Shown piece after piece: positions 10,665 to 18,080 of a stretch of DNA of 18,379 nucleotides; the first letter of the stretch is position 1; the number at the start of each line of letters is the position of its first letter. Position numbers and translations under genes: made by a program. A model generated the notes under the pieces. That model worked only from the letters and a program-made list of their open reading frames with translations. It ran no database searches and was not told where the DNA came from. Source of the stretch: Terana coerulea (taxonomy: Eukaryota > Basidiomycota > Agaricomycetes > Polyporales > Phanerochaetaceae); NCBI GenBank assembly GCA_024811115.1, contig JAKOGH010000581.1:1-18379 (forward strand). Direction: 5' to 3'.

Positions 10665-10742
10665 GTTCAGTTCAGTTTAGTTCAGGTTTGGCTGCTAAAC
10701 ACTTGGTTCTGGTTCTGGTTCTAACAAAATGGGCCTGAACCA

Positions 10743-10768
10743 AACTGAACTGAACTTCGGCAACACTA
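10743..10768 (-). repeat. Right terminal inverted repeat of the hAT element
   Basis: Exact reverse complement of 7571-7596, ending CGGCAACACTA on the plus strand. Confidence 0.88.
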
Positions 10769-10776
10769 ATTCCTAC
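10769..10776. repeat. 8-bp TSD of the hAT element, right
   Basis: ATTCCTAC; the left copy is ATTCCCAC. On minus the T makes the stop codon TAG in the host reading frame, where the left copy gives TGG (Trp). Confidence 0.82.
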
Positions 10777-11812
10777 AGGTGGTCTGTTAGGCAGCTCACA
10801 TGTGAGGCAAAGCTAAGATAACTAGACTCAGAATCAGGTAAGGGCTGGTGCATATTGAGCATAACACACTGGATATGGTCGCCTTCATGCGGAAGAACCA
10901 CATAGTTCGGATATTGGAGCTCCTTAAAAAGAACAAGGAACGCAGCACGTGAAGCAAAGTTGATACATGTGTTAGGCTGCTCAAAATACTGCTTGACATT
11001 GGGCAGCAACTCAATAGCCACTTCTAAGGCATGTGTCAGGCCAGATATTAGATTAGTCATCTTGGTTTGTTGTTGTTGGAAAGAGGCTTGGATCTCATAA
11101 AACCCAGTTGTGGGGACTCGCATTTGTTGTCTGCTGAGTCTGGATGCTGCCTTGGCGCACCAGTGAAGGATACAAGGGAGGATAGCTGTTTGGTTTCTGT
11201 CATAGAGAGGCCCAGGAGTAACTCCAAAGTCGCATTGAGACGAGCAATAGCGGCGCAATATTCGGCACATCGCTGTTCCAATATTCCAACCACTGATACA
11301 GTCATATGATAGGACATTGCACGGTAAATCTGCAGACCAGAGCACATTTCTTCGCATGCACTTGGTTTTAGTCTAATCAATGTGCAAACAGCGTATGAGA
11401 GCCAACAACTCACCTTGGCCCAGCTCAGCTTGCGGTGAATTCGATCGCGCAGGTCCATCATGCCAGATACTGCGCGGCTCTACGTCCACCCAGTCATTGC
11501 CTTCGACCCGCTGGTAAGATATGCGAGGCTTCTTGGCAGCTTGCCCTGCTTCGTCCTCGAGTCTCTTATTGGCGCTTGGCGTTGGAGCCACTTGCAATGT
11601 GAACAGGTTTGCACGACGAGCTTGAAGACATGCCCTGCTACGATCCTTGGGGTGCAAGGGCTTTACTGAAGGAGCGTGTGTTGAATGAAGGGATGCTGAT
11701 GCCGTATGCATTATCCCTCGAGAACCCATGTGAGGTGCCGTTGCCGAAGAGCGCCAAAGTCCCAGATGTCGTGCAAGGAACAAGCTTTATAGGTGGTAAT
11801 AAATTTAGCCAT

Positions 11813-12130
11813 CTTCCCTACTTGTGAAGCGCCGCTTGCTGGCAGCAACCTTTGCTTGTCCTTGAGGCAACCTTGAGGTGAAGCTGGAAACTGGTAGTGA
11901 CTTTGGTGACTGTTACGCGTAACATGATGCAATCACGGCAAAGTCCGATGAGTTGAGGGTTGCTTTCCACGGTATTTCGCATAGCAGAGAGACCTTGACA
12001 AGCAAGGTAATTCATGTATCAATATCTCAAAATCGTAGTCGACGAACGAACGTGCTAGTGCGGTTGAATTACCACAACTTACTTCGGCAGTCGCTAAAAT
12101 AAAGATGCAGAGACAAAAATGATTAAGTTG
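11813..12130. other. Spacer between the helical-protein pseudogene and tRNA-Ala
   Basis: No convincing coding sequence, only short frames. It presumably holds the promoter of the split gene and the downstream region of the tRNA. No T run of four or more, as expected for a Pol III terminator, lies within about 15 bases after the tRNA on minus. Confidence 0.4.
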
Positions 12131-12213
12131 TGGACACACTGGGAATTGAACCCAGCACCCCCGCAAACGCTCACATGCTAAGCGGATGTGATAACCAACT
12201 ACACCATGCGCCC
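12131..12213 (-). tRNA. tRNA-Ala(AGC) with a 10-nt intron
   Basis: On minus the acceptor stem GGGCGCA pairs with TGTGTCC, with discriminator A. It contains the G3:U70 wobble pair that marks alanine tRNAs. The D arm (GTGTAGTTGGTTATCAC) and T arm (CTGGG TTCAATT CCCAG, with a good B box) are normal. The anticodon stem closes as TCCGC/GCGGG only if ten bases (12166-12175, TGTGAGCGTT) are removed after position 37. This gives the loop TTAGCAT with anticodon AGC at 12177-12179. Mature length is 73 without CCA, which is standard. The genome does not encode the CCA end. Confidence 0.92.
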
Positions 12214-12565
12214 AGTGGTCGTTATGTCTGTGCCATCTACTCATAGTGGTGGGATATATTCCGCAGTACTTACCGTTGCTCAGGTCAGACCTGGATTGTG
12301 CATGCCAACCACCACACCGTCTTACATCACAATGCAAAGGACATTTTGGTATCAGTACAGTGCGGCGTGCCTCACCACTCATCTCCCAGTCGATCAGACG
12401 CAGCTTGAATGTGCACAAAGACCCGACTACCACACGGTAAGCACGGTGGGAAAGTACTTTTAGCGGCAAACGCTCCGTCGAACGTCTTTTCCCGTTCGAA
12501 CGGTCACTGGACAGGCTCGACTTAGCACTATACGAGATAACTCTTATGGTCACGTCTTCCCTCGG
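12214..12565. other. Spacer between the tRNA and the H3-tail-like gene
   Basis: 352 bp with no supported gene; the frames here are shadows. The right part holds the upstream region of the gene at 12566, including a 12-bp palindrome. Confidence 0.4.
12492..12503. promoter_or_regulatory. Palindrome CCGTTCGAACGG upstream of the H3-tail-like gene
   Basis: A perfect 12-bp palindrome 62 bp before the ATG at 12566, with a near copy (CCGTCGAACG) at 12475-12484. A dyad this close to a start could bind a dimeric regulator (inference); no known factor is assigned. Confidence 0.35.
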
Positions 12566-13050
12566 ATGCCTCGCACGAAGCAAGCCTGTCGCAAAACCAC
12601 TGGTGGGAGACCGCCGAGACGGCAGACGGTGCTCGGTTTGCTCGAGGGTCCGGTTCAAGGAATGTCGACGAACAGTCCGCGCAGTGCCGCACTATCAGAA
12701 GCACGCGTACACGTGAAAGCGGATCCCTCGGCGGAGCTTCAAGGTGCGTCGTATTTACTTTCTGACCTCGGATTCGTGGACGTGTAACAACGGTCACATC
12801 GCTTGCTACAGACGGTGGTGCGCAGTTAAGTACGAACAGTGGTAGTCACGATGCAGTCGTGCGACTCACCGCAGAGCTGGCGGAGGCGCAGTATGACAAT
12901 GCTGGGCTGAAGGCCGAGGCCCGACGAGCGCGCAAGGAGATGGCTCGCCTGCGTGTGGAGGCTGCAGAGCTTAGGGAGACGAACATAAAACTCAAGCAGG
13001 AGATCGCCGCGTTGCGAGGAAAGAGAGATGCGGTGAACGGAAGCGTATAG
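12566..13050 (+). CDS. Histone H3-tail-mimic protein with C-terminal coiled coil
   Basis: Two exons, 12566-12743 and 12812-13050. The 68-nt intron has GTGCGT at the donor and GCTACAG at the acceptor, and the phase-1 join makes GAC. The product has 138 residues and no frame break. Residues 1-20 read MPRTKQACRKTTGGRPPRRQ, aligning without gaps to the start of histone H3 ([20 protein letters not shown]) with 13 identities. R2, T3, K4, Q5, R8, K9, T11, G12, G13, P16, R17 and Q19 (H3 numbering) are kept. A1 is Pro, S10 is Thr, K14 and K18 are Arg. Residues of about 21-75 are Ser/Ala-rich and probably disordered. About 76-130 form a long Glu/Lys/Arg/Leu heptad coiled coil (ELAEAQYDN ... MARLRVEAAELRETN ... 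IAALRGK). No histone fold and no bZIP basic region are present. The likely role (inference) is as a decoy or adaptor for H3-tail readers or writers that dimerises through the coil. The start context is weak (C at -3), but the H3 likeness fixes the start. Confidence 0.82.
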
Positions 13051-13460
13051 GATGATAGACTCAAAGCACCGACTTGGACCCTGGAACGATAGGTTGAACT
13101 TGGGGACTGGTTCAGAGTCTGGCGAACAGAATATCGAACGTCCCTGACGGTGAGGCTTTGCCTATGGACGTAAATCAAGACCTTAACCTCTCATTAGGCT
13201 TATGTGGACCGGGATCAGGCTGTGCTGTCCGTCAGTCCGTCCCTATGCACAGAATAATCATTTTATCATGGTCAAGGCGGCGACGGGTCGATAGGGAACT
13301 GACGTGTGCTGGATCTATGATTCCTCCTTGGGCAACTGAACAAATTGATAAGTATCAAATGATGATGTGTTTCTAGGAAGCCTTATGAAGTATGCCTATA
13401 TATTGCGCGCACTTACGGATGTATCTTCAACTTTCAAGGCCCTCGATATTGCGTTGCAAG
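13051..13460. other. Intergenic region upstream of the membrane-protein gene
   Basis: 410 bp without a supported gene. A short plus frame (13158-13376) has no recognisable features. It presumably contains the end of the H3-tail-like transcript and the promoter of the next gene. Confidence 0.45.
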
Positions 13461-14597
13461 ATGACGATACTCGTGCATTCCACCGGCCACTGCTTAGCTC
13501 TACTATTTATTTTACTCTCGTCAGCGAGACAAGCCCGGCCAGGTTTGGTGAATGTCACAGTGGACGACAACTACCCAGACCCTCACACGAATTCGAGTGT
13601 CATATACAGCCCTCCTAGTTGCTGGAACTTTGGTCCAACGTGCACCAGTTGTAAGGCTAAACCAGATCCTGATTCGGTATTCAACGGAAGTTGGCATGAC
13701 GCAACATATGATCTAAAGGAACCTGCGGAAAATGTCATACAGACAATGGAGTTCTCATTCAAGGGTAAGTGCCCAACTCCGTCGTGCTCAAGCCGCATCT
13801 CATGCATACTAGGCTCGGCAATATATATCTACGGGATTACTTTCGACGGTGTCAGCAGCCCGAAAGGAGCTATCCACCAACTATTTTTCATTGACGACGT
13901 TGAGGTTGGAAAGTACACTCATACACCGAGCGGGAGCGGAAAATATTCATACAATGTCTCGTTGTACGCCAATCATTCCATACCATCAGGGCAGCACATT
14001 TTCAAGCTACAGAACGGGGATCACCCAACATGTCTTCGCTTATCCTTTTCGATTATTTGCAGTATTCAATGTGCGTCTATACTTGCTTTACCTGTCACGA
14101 AATGCATTAACATCCGTCCATTTAGAGAAGAGAATAAAACGTCAGGCTCACAGTCAGGCTCACAGTCGGGCTCACAGTCAGGCTCACAGTCAGGCTCAAA
14201 GTCAGGCTCACAGTCGGGCTCACAGTCAGGCTCGAAGTCAGGCTCATCCCATCTCTCGCAAACCTTAGGCACGACGCAAGTTGTGCTAATAGCCACCCTC
14301 GTAACGGTTCTTGTAACGCTCATGTTGCTATTTGCACTTGGAGTGATGTTTTACCGCCGCCGCTCTACAGCCGGGCGGCATAAAGACATTGTCCCAAGCA
14401 CCAGTGCCCGGCAATACCGAGCCTCAACTACAAGTATAATGCTTCCCCCGGGTCTTCCGAAAGCCCCTCCACCCTCCGTACAACTCATTCGTGGTCCAAT
14501 CGTTTCATCGAGGACAGCGGACACTACAGCTCAGTTCACCTCTATTTTCTCGTATTGGACCCCTTCGTCGTTCAGCAGTGGAGCTAGGTCACGGTAG
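13461..14597 (+). CDS. Secreted-domain, single-pass membrane protein with Ser/Gly repeat
   Basis: Member of a large mushroom family of hypothetical surface proteins (recognised by motif pattern; function unknown). Exons are 13461-13764, 13813-14070 and 14126-14597, with introns of 48 and 55 nt. ATG at 13461 starts a signal peptide with a core at about residues 11-20. The outer domain shows VTVDDNYPDP, SPPSCWNFGPTCTSC, FNGSWHDATYD, SAIYIYGITFDG, FFIDDVEVGKYTHTPSGSGK, YNVSLYANHSIPSGQH and LILFDYLQYS. It has several NxS/T glycosylation sites. A Ser/Gly/Gln repeat (about 193-228) precedes a membrane helix (VVLIATLVTVLVTLMLLFAL) and a YRRR stop-transfer. A tail of about 80 Ser/Pro/Thr-rich residues follows. 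Expected length is 344 residues. Odd: one base is missing in exon 2 at about 14025-14030 (CCCAACATG), needed to read LILFDYLQYS and to match the phase of intron 2. A longer ATG start at 13392 would add 23 residues but spoil the signal peptide. Confidence 0.8.
   Translation: MTILVHSTGHCLALLFILLSSARQARPGLVNVTVDDNYPDPHTNSSVIYSPPSCWNFGPTCTSCKAKPDPDSVFNGSWHDATYDLKEPAENVIQTMEFSFKGKCPTPSCSSRISCILGSAIYIYGITFDGVSSPKGAIHQLFFIDDVEVGKYTHTPSGSGKYSYNVSLYANHSIPSGQHIFKLQNGDHPTCLRLSFSIICSIQCASILALPVTKCINIRPFREENKTSGSQSGSQSGSQSGSQSGSKSGSQSGSQSGSKSGSSHLSQTLGTTQVVLIATLVTVLVTLMLLFALGVMFYRRRSTAGRHKDIVPSTSARQYRASTTSIMLPPGLPKAPPPSVQLIRGPIVSSRTADTTAQFTSIFSYWTPSSFSSGARSR
14142..14246 (+). repeat. 12-bp tandem repeat coding Gly-Ser-Gln-Ser
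   Basis: About 8.75 copies of TCAGGCTCACAG with few changes (CAG to AAG twice, TCA to TCG). Each copy codes SGSQ or SGSK in the stalk of the membrane protein. Copies this similar should vary in number between strains. Confidence 0.9.
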
Positions 14598-14685
14598 TGC
14601 AGATATCCTATTGTACGGTAGTAGGTACTACCTCGCCACAAGAACGATACAATTGATCCCAGTATCTTGCGTAGCGCAGTTCCTG

Positions 14686-15123
14686 TCATCGACCGATATC
14701 CATGGCGAGGTCGATACGTTGTTCGACGATGTCCTTGTGCAGCAGTTTCTCCGCCACCGCCTTCCGCAGCACTCGTACGGCCCACTCGCGGCAGTTCGTG
14801 GGTCTGTCGTTGCGTAGCCTGACAGGCGTGGCCATTGCTATACCCACCAACTGTTCGCGATCTCTTGCGTCGAACACCTTCAGTGGGATCAACACCGTGT
14901 TCGACGAGATATCGTCGTACTGCGTCTTTGACATAGTGACAGCGCCTTGGTCACCGGCGTTGGATACTACCGTCAAGATAGACTGTTCTTCTCCAGGCTT
15001 CTCGCCGCCCCATGTTATTGCCCATGGGAGTCGGTATCCCGGTACATCTCGGCTTTTGATAACACCAAGATATACCATTCGACGCGTGGAGTCGATTACT
15101 TGTGGCTTGGGTGGGGATGACAT
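14686..15123 (-). CDS. Conserved-looking hypothetical protein, 145 aa
   Basis: An uninterrupted, intronless frame on minus from ATG at 15123 to TAG at 14686. It is convergent with the membrane-protein gene, 88 bp between stops. The sequence is balanced: VYLGVIKSRDVPGYRLPWAI near residues 17-36, MSKTQYDDISSNTVLIPLKV in the middle, and CREWAVRVLRKAVAEKLLHK near the C-terminus. There is no signal peptide or membrane helix. The overall look (short beta-rich front, then CREWAVRVLRKAV helix) resembles small uncharacterised proteins that are multicopy in mushroom genomes; this is recognition by pattern only. No function can be given. Confidence 0.7.
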   Translation of the reverse strand: MSSPPKPQVIDSTRRMVYLGVIKSRDVPGYRLPWAITWGGEKPGEEQSILTVVSNAGDQGAVTMSKTQYDDISSNTVLIPLKVFDARDREQLVGIAMATPVRLRNDRPTNCREWAVRVLRKAVAEKLLHKDIVEQRIDLAMDIGR

Positions 15124-15413
15124 GAGTGCGTCGTTGAGATGTCGTATTTGCGGAGTGAGGTCGCGCAGTTGTGGTAGAAAAGAATGAGACGGAGGGCGAT
15201 TGGGCTGTTACGTCGATGATATTTCGGGCTGGCGGCCTCGATCACGTGCCTTTGTCTGGGTGGCCTGGGCTTTTACCTCTTTATCTGTAAGCGCATGTGA
15301 TCACCAGCCACCTTGTGTTAATGAAAATAGAGGTATTGTAATGGCGCGTCCATATTGTAGGCAATACCGACTAATCTCAAGAAATGAGTAGGCAAATTGC
15401 GATTGTTTCTACC

Positions 15414-16662
15414 TCACCGGCACTCCCATACCACGTCCTCTGCCCGCCCCGTCAGCAAGAACTGGCGCAGGTTTTTCAACGCCCTGAGCTCCATTGCTTT
15501 CTGCGTTTCATATGTTGACGCGCCGACGTGCGGCAGCAACACGACGTTATCGAGTGCAAAAAGCCTCGAATTCACACGCGGCTCGTCGGGCAGGACATCC
15601 AGGCCTGCTGCTGACAACTTCACGCGCATATATCAGCTCGGCACTGTCAGCAAGAGAGCAAGGGAAGAAACGTACGTGCCCGTCTTCTAGCGCTGATATG
15701 AGCGCATCCTCATCCACGACCCTTCCGCGGCCCGTATTCACAAGCACGCACCCAGGTTTGAGCACACGTATAATCTCTTCGCCGACCATGCCCTCGGTTT
15801 CCTCGTTCAACGGAAGATGCACGCTAAAAACGTCGGCCTGCCGCAGCATCTCACCCAAGTGCTCCTTATCGTAGTACGCGCAGTAGGTTGGCGCGGACGC
15901 GTGCGGTGACCGGTTGTGGTAAAGTACTCGCATGCCGAACATGGCGTGTGTGAGCTCCGCGAGGCGTAGCCCAATGCCGCCGAGCCCGAAAATGGCAATC
16001 GCAAGTCCATGTAGTGAGCGTAAAGGCACGGCGGAGGTGGGTACTGCCCGCGTCTCACGGAAGGTCCGTGAGGCAAGGGAGTGGCCGGTGAAGCACGCGA
16101 GAATGAGGTATAGAGCCGTCGTCGCGGTCGAGTCGTTGGTCTCGTCGGGCGTATTGGAAACAAAAATGCCTACGTGGAGGCGTTAACCGCGTGTTGCGCC
16201 TTAGCGCAGACTGAGAACGTACCGCGTACTTTGCATTGAACGACGTCTATCTTGTCGTATCCCGCGCCGTTGTGTGCAATCCAGCTGACGCCAGCATTGG
16301 CGAGCACGTCAATGACCTCCGCATCAAAAACACCGACGTGTATCGCAGAGGTGTTCCTGTGGTATATCCCTATCACGCCGGCATATGCTCCGCCGGGCTG
16401 GAATCCGGCGAGAAACCCGGTGCGTGTTTTGGACGTCATGATCTGCAAGCGCATTTGCTCAGTGAGCCGTTCAGCTATCCATCGAGTTTGAGCTTGATGC
16501 AGAGACGTACAATTACATCGGCGATACCGCCAAACGTTGCAGCACACTCTTGGTGCGAGTACACCAGGTCGCCTGTGCCATAAAAGTAGACGTTACTGGA
16601 AGGTCGCCAGTAAAATAAGTAGGGAACAAACCGCAGATAAGAACGCGATTGGTAGACATCAT
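15414..16662 (-). CDS. D-isomer-specific 2-hydroxyacid dehydrogenase (glyoxylate/hydroxypyruvate reductase type)
   Basis: NAD(P)-dependent enzyme interconverting 2-oxoacids and D-2-hydroxyacids, e.g. glyoxylate to glycolate. The exact substrate cannot be read from sequence. Exons (minus) are 16662-16632, 16595-16511, 16442-16223, 16169-15676 and 15617-15414, with introns of 36, 68, 53 and 58 nt. The N-terminal substrate domain has RVLICG, NVYFYGTGDLVYSHQE, FLAGFQPGGAYAGVIGIY and SWIAHNGAGYDKIDV. The Rossmann domain has AIAIFGLGGIGLRLAELTHA (GxGxxG-type loop), VHLPLNEETEGMVGEE and LVNTGRGRVVDEDAL with the catalytic Arg. GLDVLPDEPRVN carries the catalytic Glu and VLLPHVGAST the catalytic His. 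About 344 residues, normal for the family. ATG-ATG at 16662 and 16659 are both possible starts. Odd: the join of exons 1 and 2 is one base short. An extra G at about 16596 would give CAG/GTAAC and codon Gly before NVYFYG. Intron 1 would then be only 36 nt. Confidence 0.92.
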
Positions 16663-17442
16663 GTAACCTGCGCGTAGTTCTGCTTTATTACGTGTGAGCA
16701 TGAGATATGCACGGTATTATGTCGTTGCTAAGCACCTCCTGCTGGAGCTACTTTTCTCGCGTCTTCAAGTTGTATGAAGACGGCTCAATAGCTGGAAGTA
16801 AAGGCTGGGGGCATCGACATGAGACGTGCGGTCCCAGCGGTTGCTGTGGCGATAGGCAGTCGGGCCGGCATCCGGAGTAGATGAGTGGTGTGAAGCCCAA
16901 GCGAGGTATCAAGATAGACGACTCCGAGGCTATGAATATAGCCAGTCATCGAGGAGAAGCTTGCAAACCTTTCGGCGGGCTTGAATTTATTTAGCTCTGA
17001 AGAACGGTTGTCAGCGCGACACCCCGTGAGGGTTTGTTAACGAAGCTGAGCATACTTATGCTGTATAGCTGTCGGTATCACTCTATGGAATCTAACATGG
17101 TCGCGTACCGGAGCATGGCGGCTGACTACAGCTGCCTGGCAGACTGCTCTGGCGGAGGAAAGCTGGAGTGCGACGTCATTGAGCCTTCAAGCTTCAAGGG
17201 CGCAGGGATATACTTAGCAGTGCTTGATATTGATAGTCGACCACTGAAATAGGCTGTACGGCCAAGCCATCCAATAACAAAACACGCGCTAGAAGAGTGG
17301 CGGATTGAGCCAGTGTATCGGTCACAAATGGTCTCACCTGCTAGGAACGTTAAGGCAAAGGAATGCTGAGTTTATATAAGATTGATACGCACCATAGCTT
17401 CTGCTTGAGCTATTTGCTAGTGAGTAATCACAGATGCTTGCT
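16663..17442. other. Intergenic region, no convincing gene
   Basis: 780 bp. The 5' part is the upstream region of the dehydrogenase gene. A plus-strand frame (ATG at about 17058 or 17085 to TAG at 17250-17252) would give about 55-65 residues with four Cys. It has no signal peptide, splice support or recognisable domain, so it is not called. Confidence 0.4.
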
Positions 17443-17942
17443 CTAGAATCCGCATGGTTCCGCCCGTAGGAGCCAACTGTTCTCAGGGAATAAAGGAAGA
17501 GTCGAGCCACGAGCGGATCCGGTGGTCGAGAAGTTGTAAGCGCCCTCTCTTGCTGCCGTTCCCGTATCATGCGCCGTTCGAGATGTCCAGCGATATATCG
17601 GCGTGCGTATAGGCGACTTTTGCGCATATAGCAAGTCGTTGAGTGCAAGAGAGGCCAACGCGACCACGGTGGTGTCCCCGAACGTTTTGTCGCATTGAGT
17701 GACGGCAGTGATGCGAGTGACAAGCTGTGACTGGGAGAAGTTTTGAGATTTGCCACGCGTCTGGTAATTTCAGTACAGCTCGGTGAGTATCTTCCCACTT
17801 GTAGTGGCTGACATCGCTACGTACAAGAGAAATCTAAAGACGTCGTCTGGCGAATTGGCAATGTACACCGTATTGTGGCCGACGCCGTTGCCAGCACGGC
17901 CAGATCGGACGATGGAGTGCGCTCGAAGGTCCGCACCGAATC
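17443..17942 (-). CDS. Hypothetical protein, two exons visible, 5' end unresolved
   Basis: A coding-like signal on minus. The upstream exon (at least 17942-17821) reads FGADLRAHSIVRSGRAGNGV and HNTVYIANSPDDVFRFLLY. Removal of 17820-17761 (60 nt, GTAGCG donor, CTGAAATTACCAG branch and acceptor) joins in phase to TRGKSQNFSQSQLVTRITAV, then FGDTTVVALASLALNDLLYA and a Ser/Thr/Arg-rich C-terminus, ending with a stop at 17443. The last exon has 318 nt. I do not recognise the family and no membrane segment is certain. The start could lie upstream near 17980, where a competing frame (MLYRVFAQLQLLCDGILADS) also looks coding, so the 5' structure is open. The longer frame at 17334-17798 in another phase is Ser/Arg-rich and looks like its shadow. 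Confidence 0.35.
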
Positions 17943-18080
17943 TGCAAGAATACCGTCACATAAAAGCTGCAACTGAGCGAAAACGCGGTAGAGCATCTGG
18001 CGTAAGTGCTGGAGGTTTCAGACAGGGCGAGAACCTAGGCTGGGGTTAGCCGGCACCCGAGTGCATCCGAGCGCTTCCGC

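Larger units (their letters stand above)
7571..10768. mobile_element. Non-autonomous hAT-type DNA transposon carrying gene cargo
   Basis: A 3198-bp unit with terminal inverted repeats of 26 perfectly matching bases that begin TAGTGTTGCCGAAG, fitting the hAT terminus YARNG, and an 8-bp TSD. Both ends are rich in GTTCAGTTCAGTT and GGTTC/GAACC words, which look like subterminal transposase-binding repeats. No transposase reading frame, and no hAT C-terminal dimerisation motif, is visible in any frame. Contents in order: left end, an inserted 357-bp MITE (7943-8299), AT-rich DNA, a host-like gene fragment on minus (8975-9900) with upstream sequence, an inverted second MITE copy (10308-10664) and the right end. 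It interrupts the helical-protein gene. Movement would need a transposase supplied in trans. Confidence 0.85.
6877..11812 (-). pseudogene. Helical, coiled-coil-like protein of unknown function, split by a hAT element
   Basis: I do not recognise the family. Coding pieces (minus) are 11812-11414, a likely 84-nt intron at 11413-11330, then 11329-10777 and 7562-6877; the hAT element lies between the last two. A candidate start at 11812 (MAKFITTYKACSLHDIWDFG) has a good context. Later pieces include DLRDRIHRKLSWAK joined in phase to IYRAMSYHMTVSVV, AEYCAAIARLNATLELLLGL, HALEVAIELLPNVKQYFEQ, KEQALRSELSQCQGQLAAR and RQALRKYEKLYAESLASRHE before TAA at 6879-6877. These are amphipathic, heptad-like helices. 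Joining the flanks at one TSD copy keeps the frame open across the insertion site (10777/7562). At least six further frame breaks occur, at about 11775, 11470, 7205, 7085, 7065, 7010 and 6970. Many are mended by one or two extra bases in A or G runs. Decay, or poor local consensus, explains this. Start and exon borders are uncertain. Confidence 0.6.

Noticed and set aside
11933..12658. 241-aa protein on minus
   Set aside because: The frame runs through the tRNA-Ala gene and overlaps the start of the H3-mimic gene; its composition is not protein-like.
12566..12787. True histone H3 gene
   Set aside because: Only the first 20 residues match; no alpha-N helix or histone fold follows, and the rest is a linker plus coiled coil.
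12859..13050. bZIP transcription factor
   Set aside because: The heptad coil is clear, but the basic DNA-binding signature with N..AA..(C/S)R is absent before it.
13765..13812. Coding insert in the membrane protein
   Set aside because: 48 nt is divisible by three, so the frame stays open, but it has GTAAGT and ACTAG ends and interrupts a conserved segment, so it is an intron.
14142..14246. CRISPR-like array
   Set aside because: Head-to-tail 12-bp units without spacers, in frame within a coding exon of a eukaryote.
14066..14323. Antisense Glu/Pro/Asp/Cys-repeat protein on minus
   Set aside because: It is the reverse reading of the Ser/Gly minisatellite of the plus-strand gene and has no other support.
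17334..17798. 154-aa protein on minus
   Set aside because: Ser/Arg-rich shadow frame of the better spliced signal in 17443-17942.
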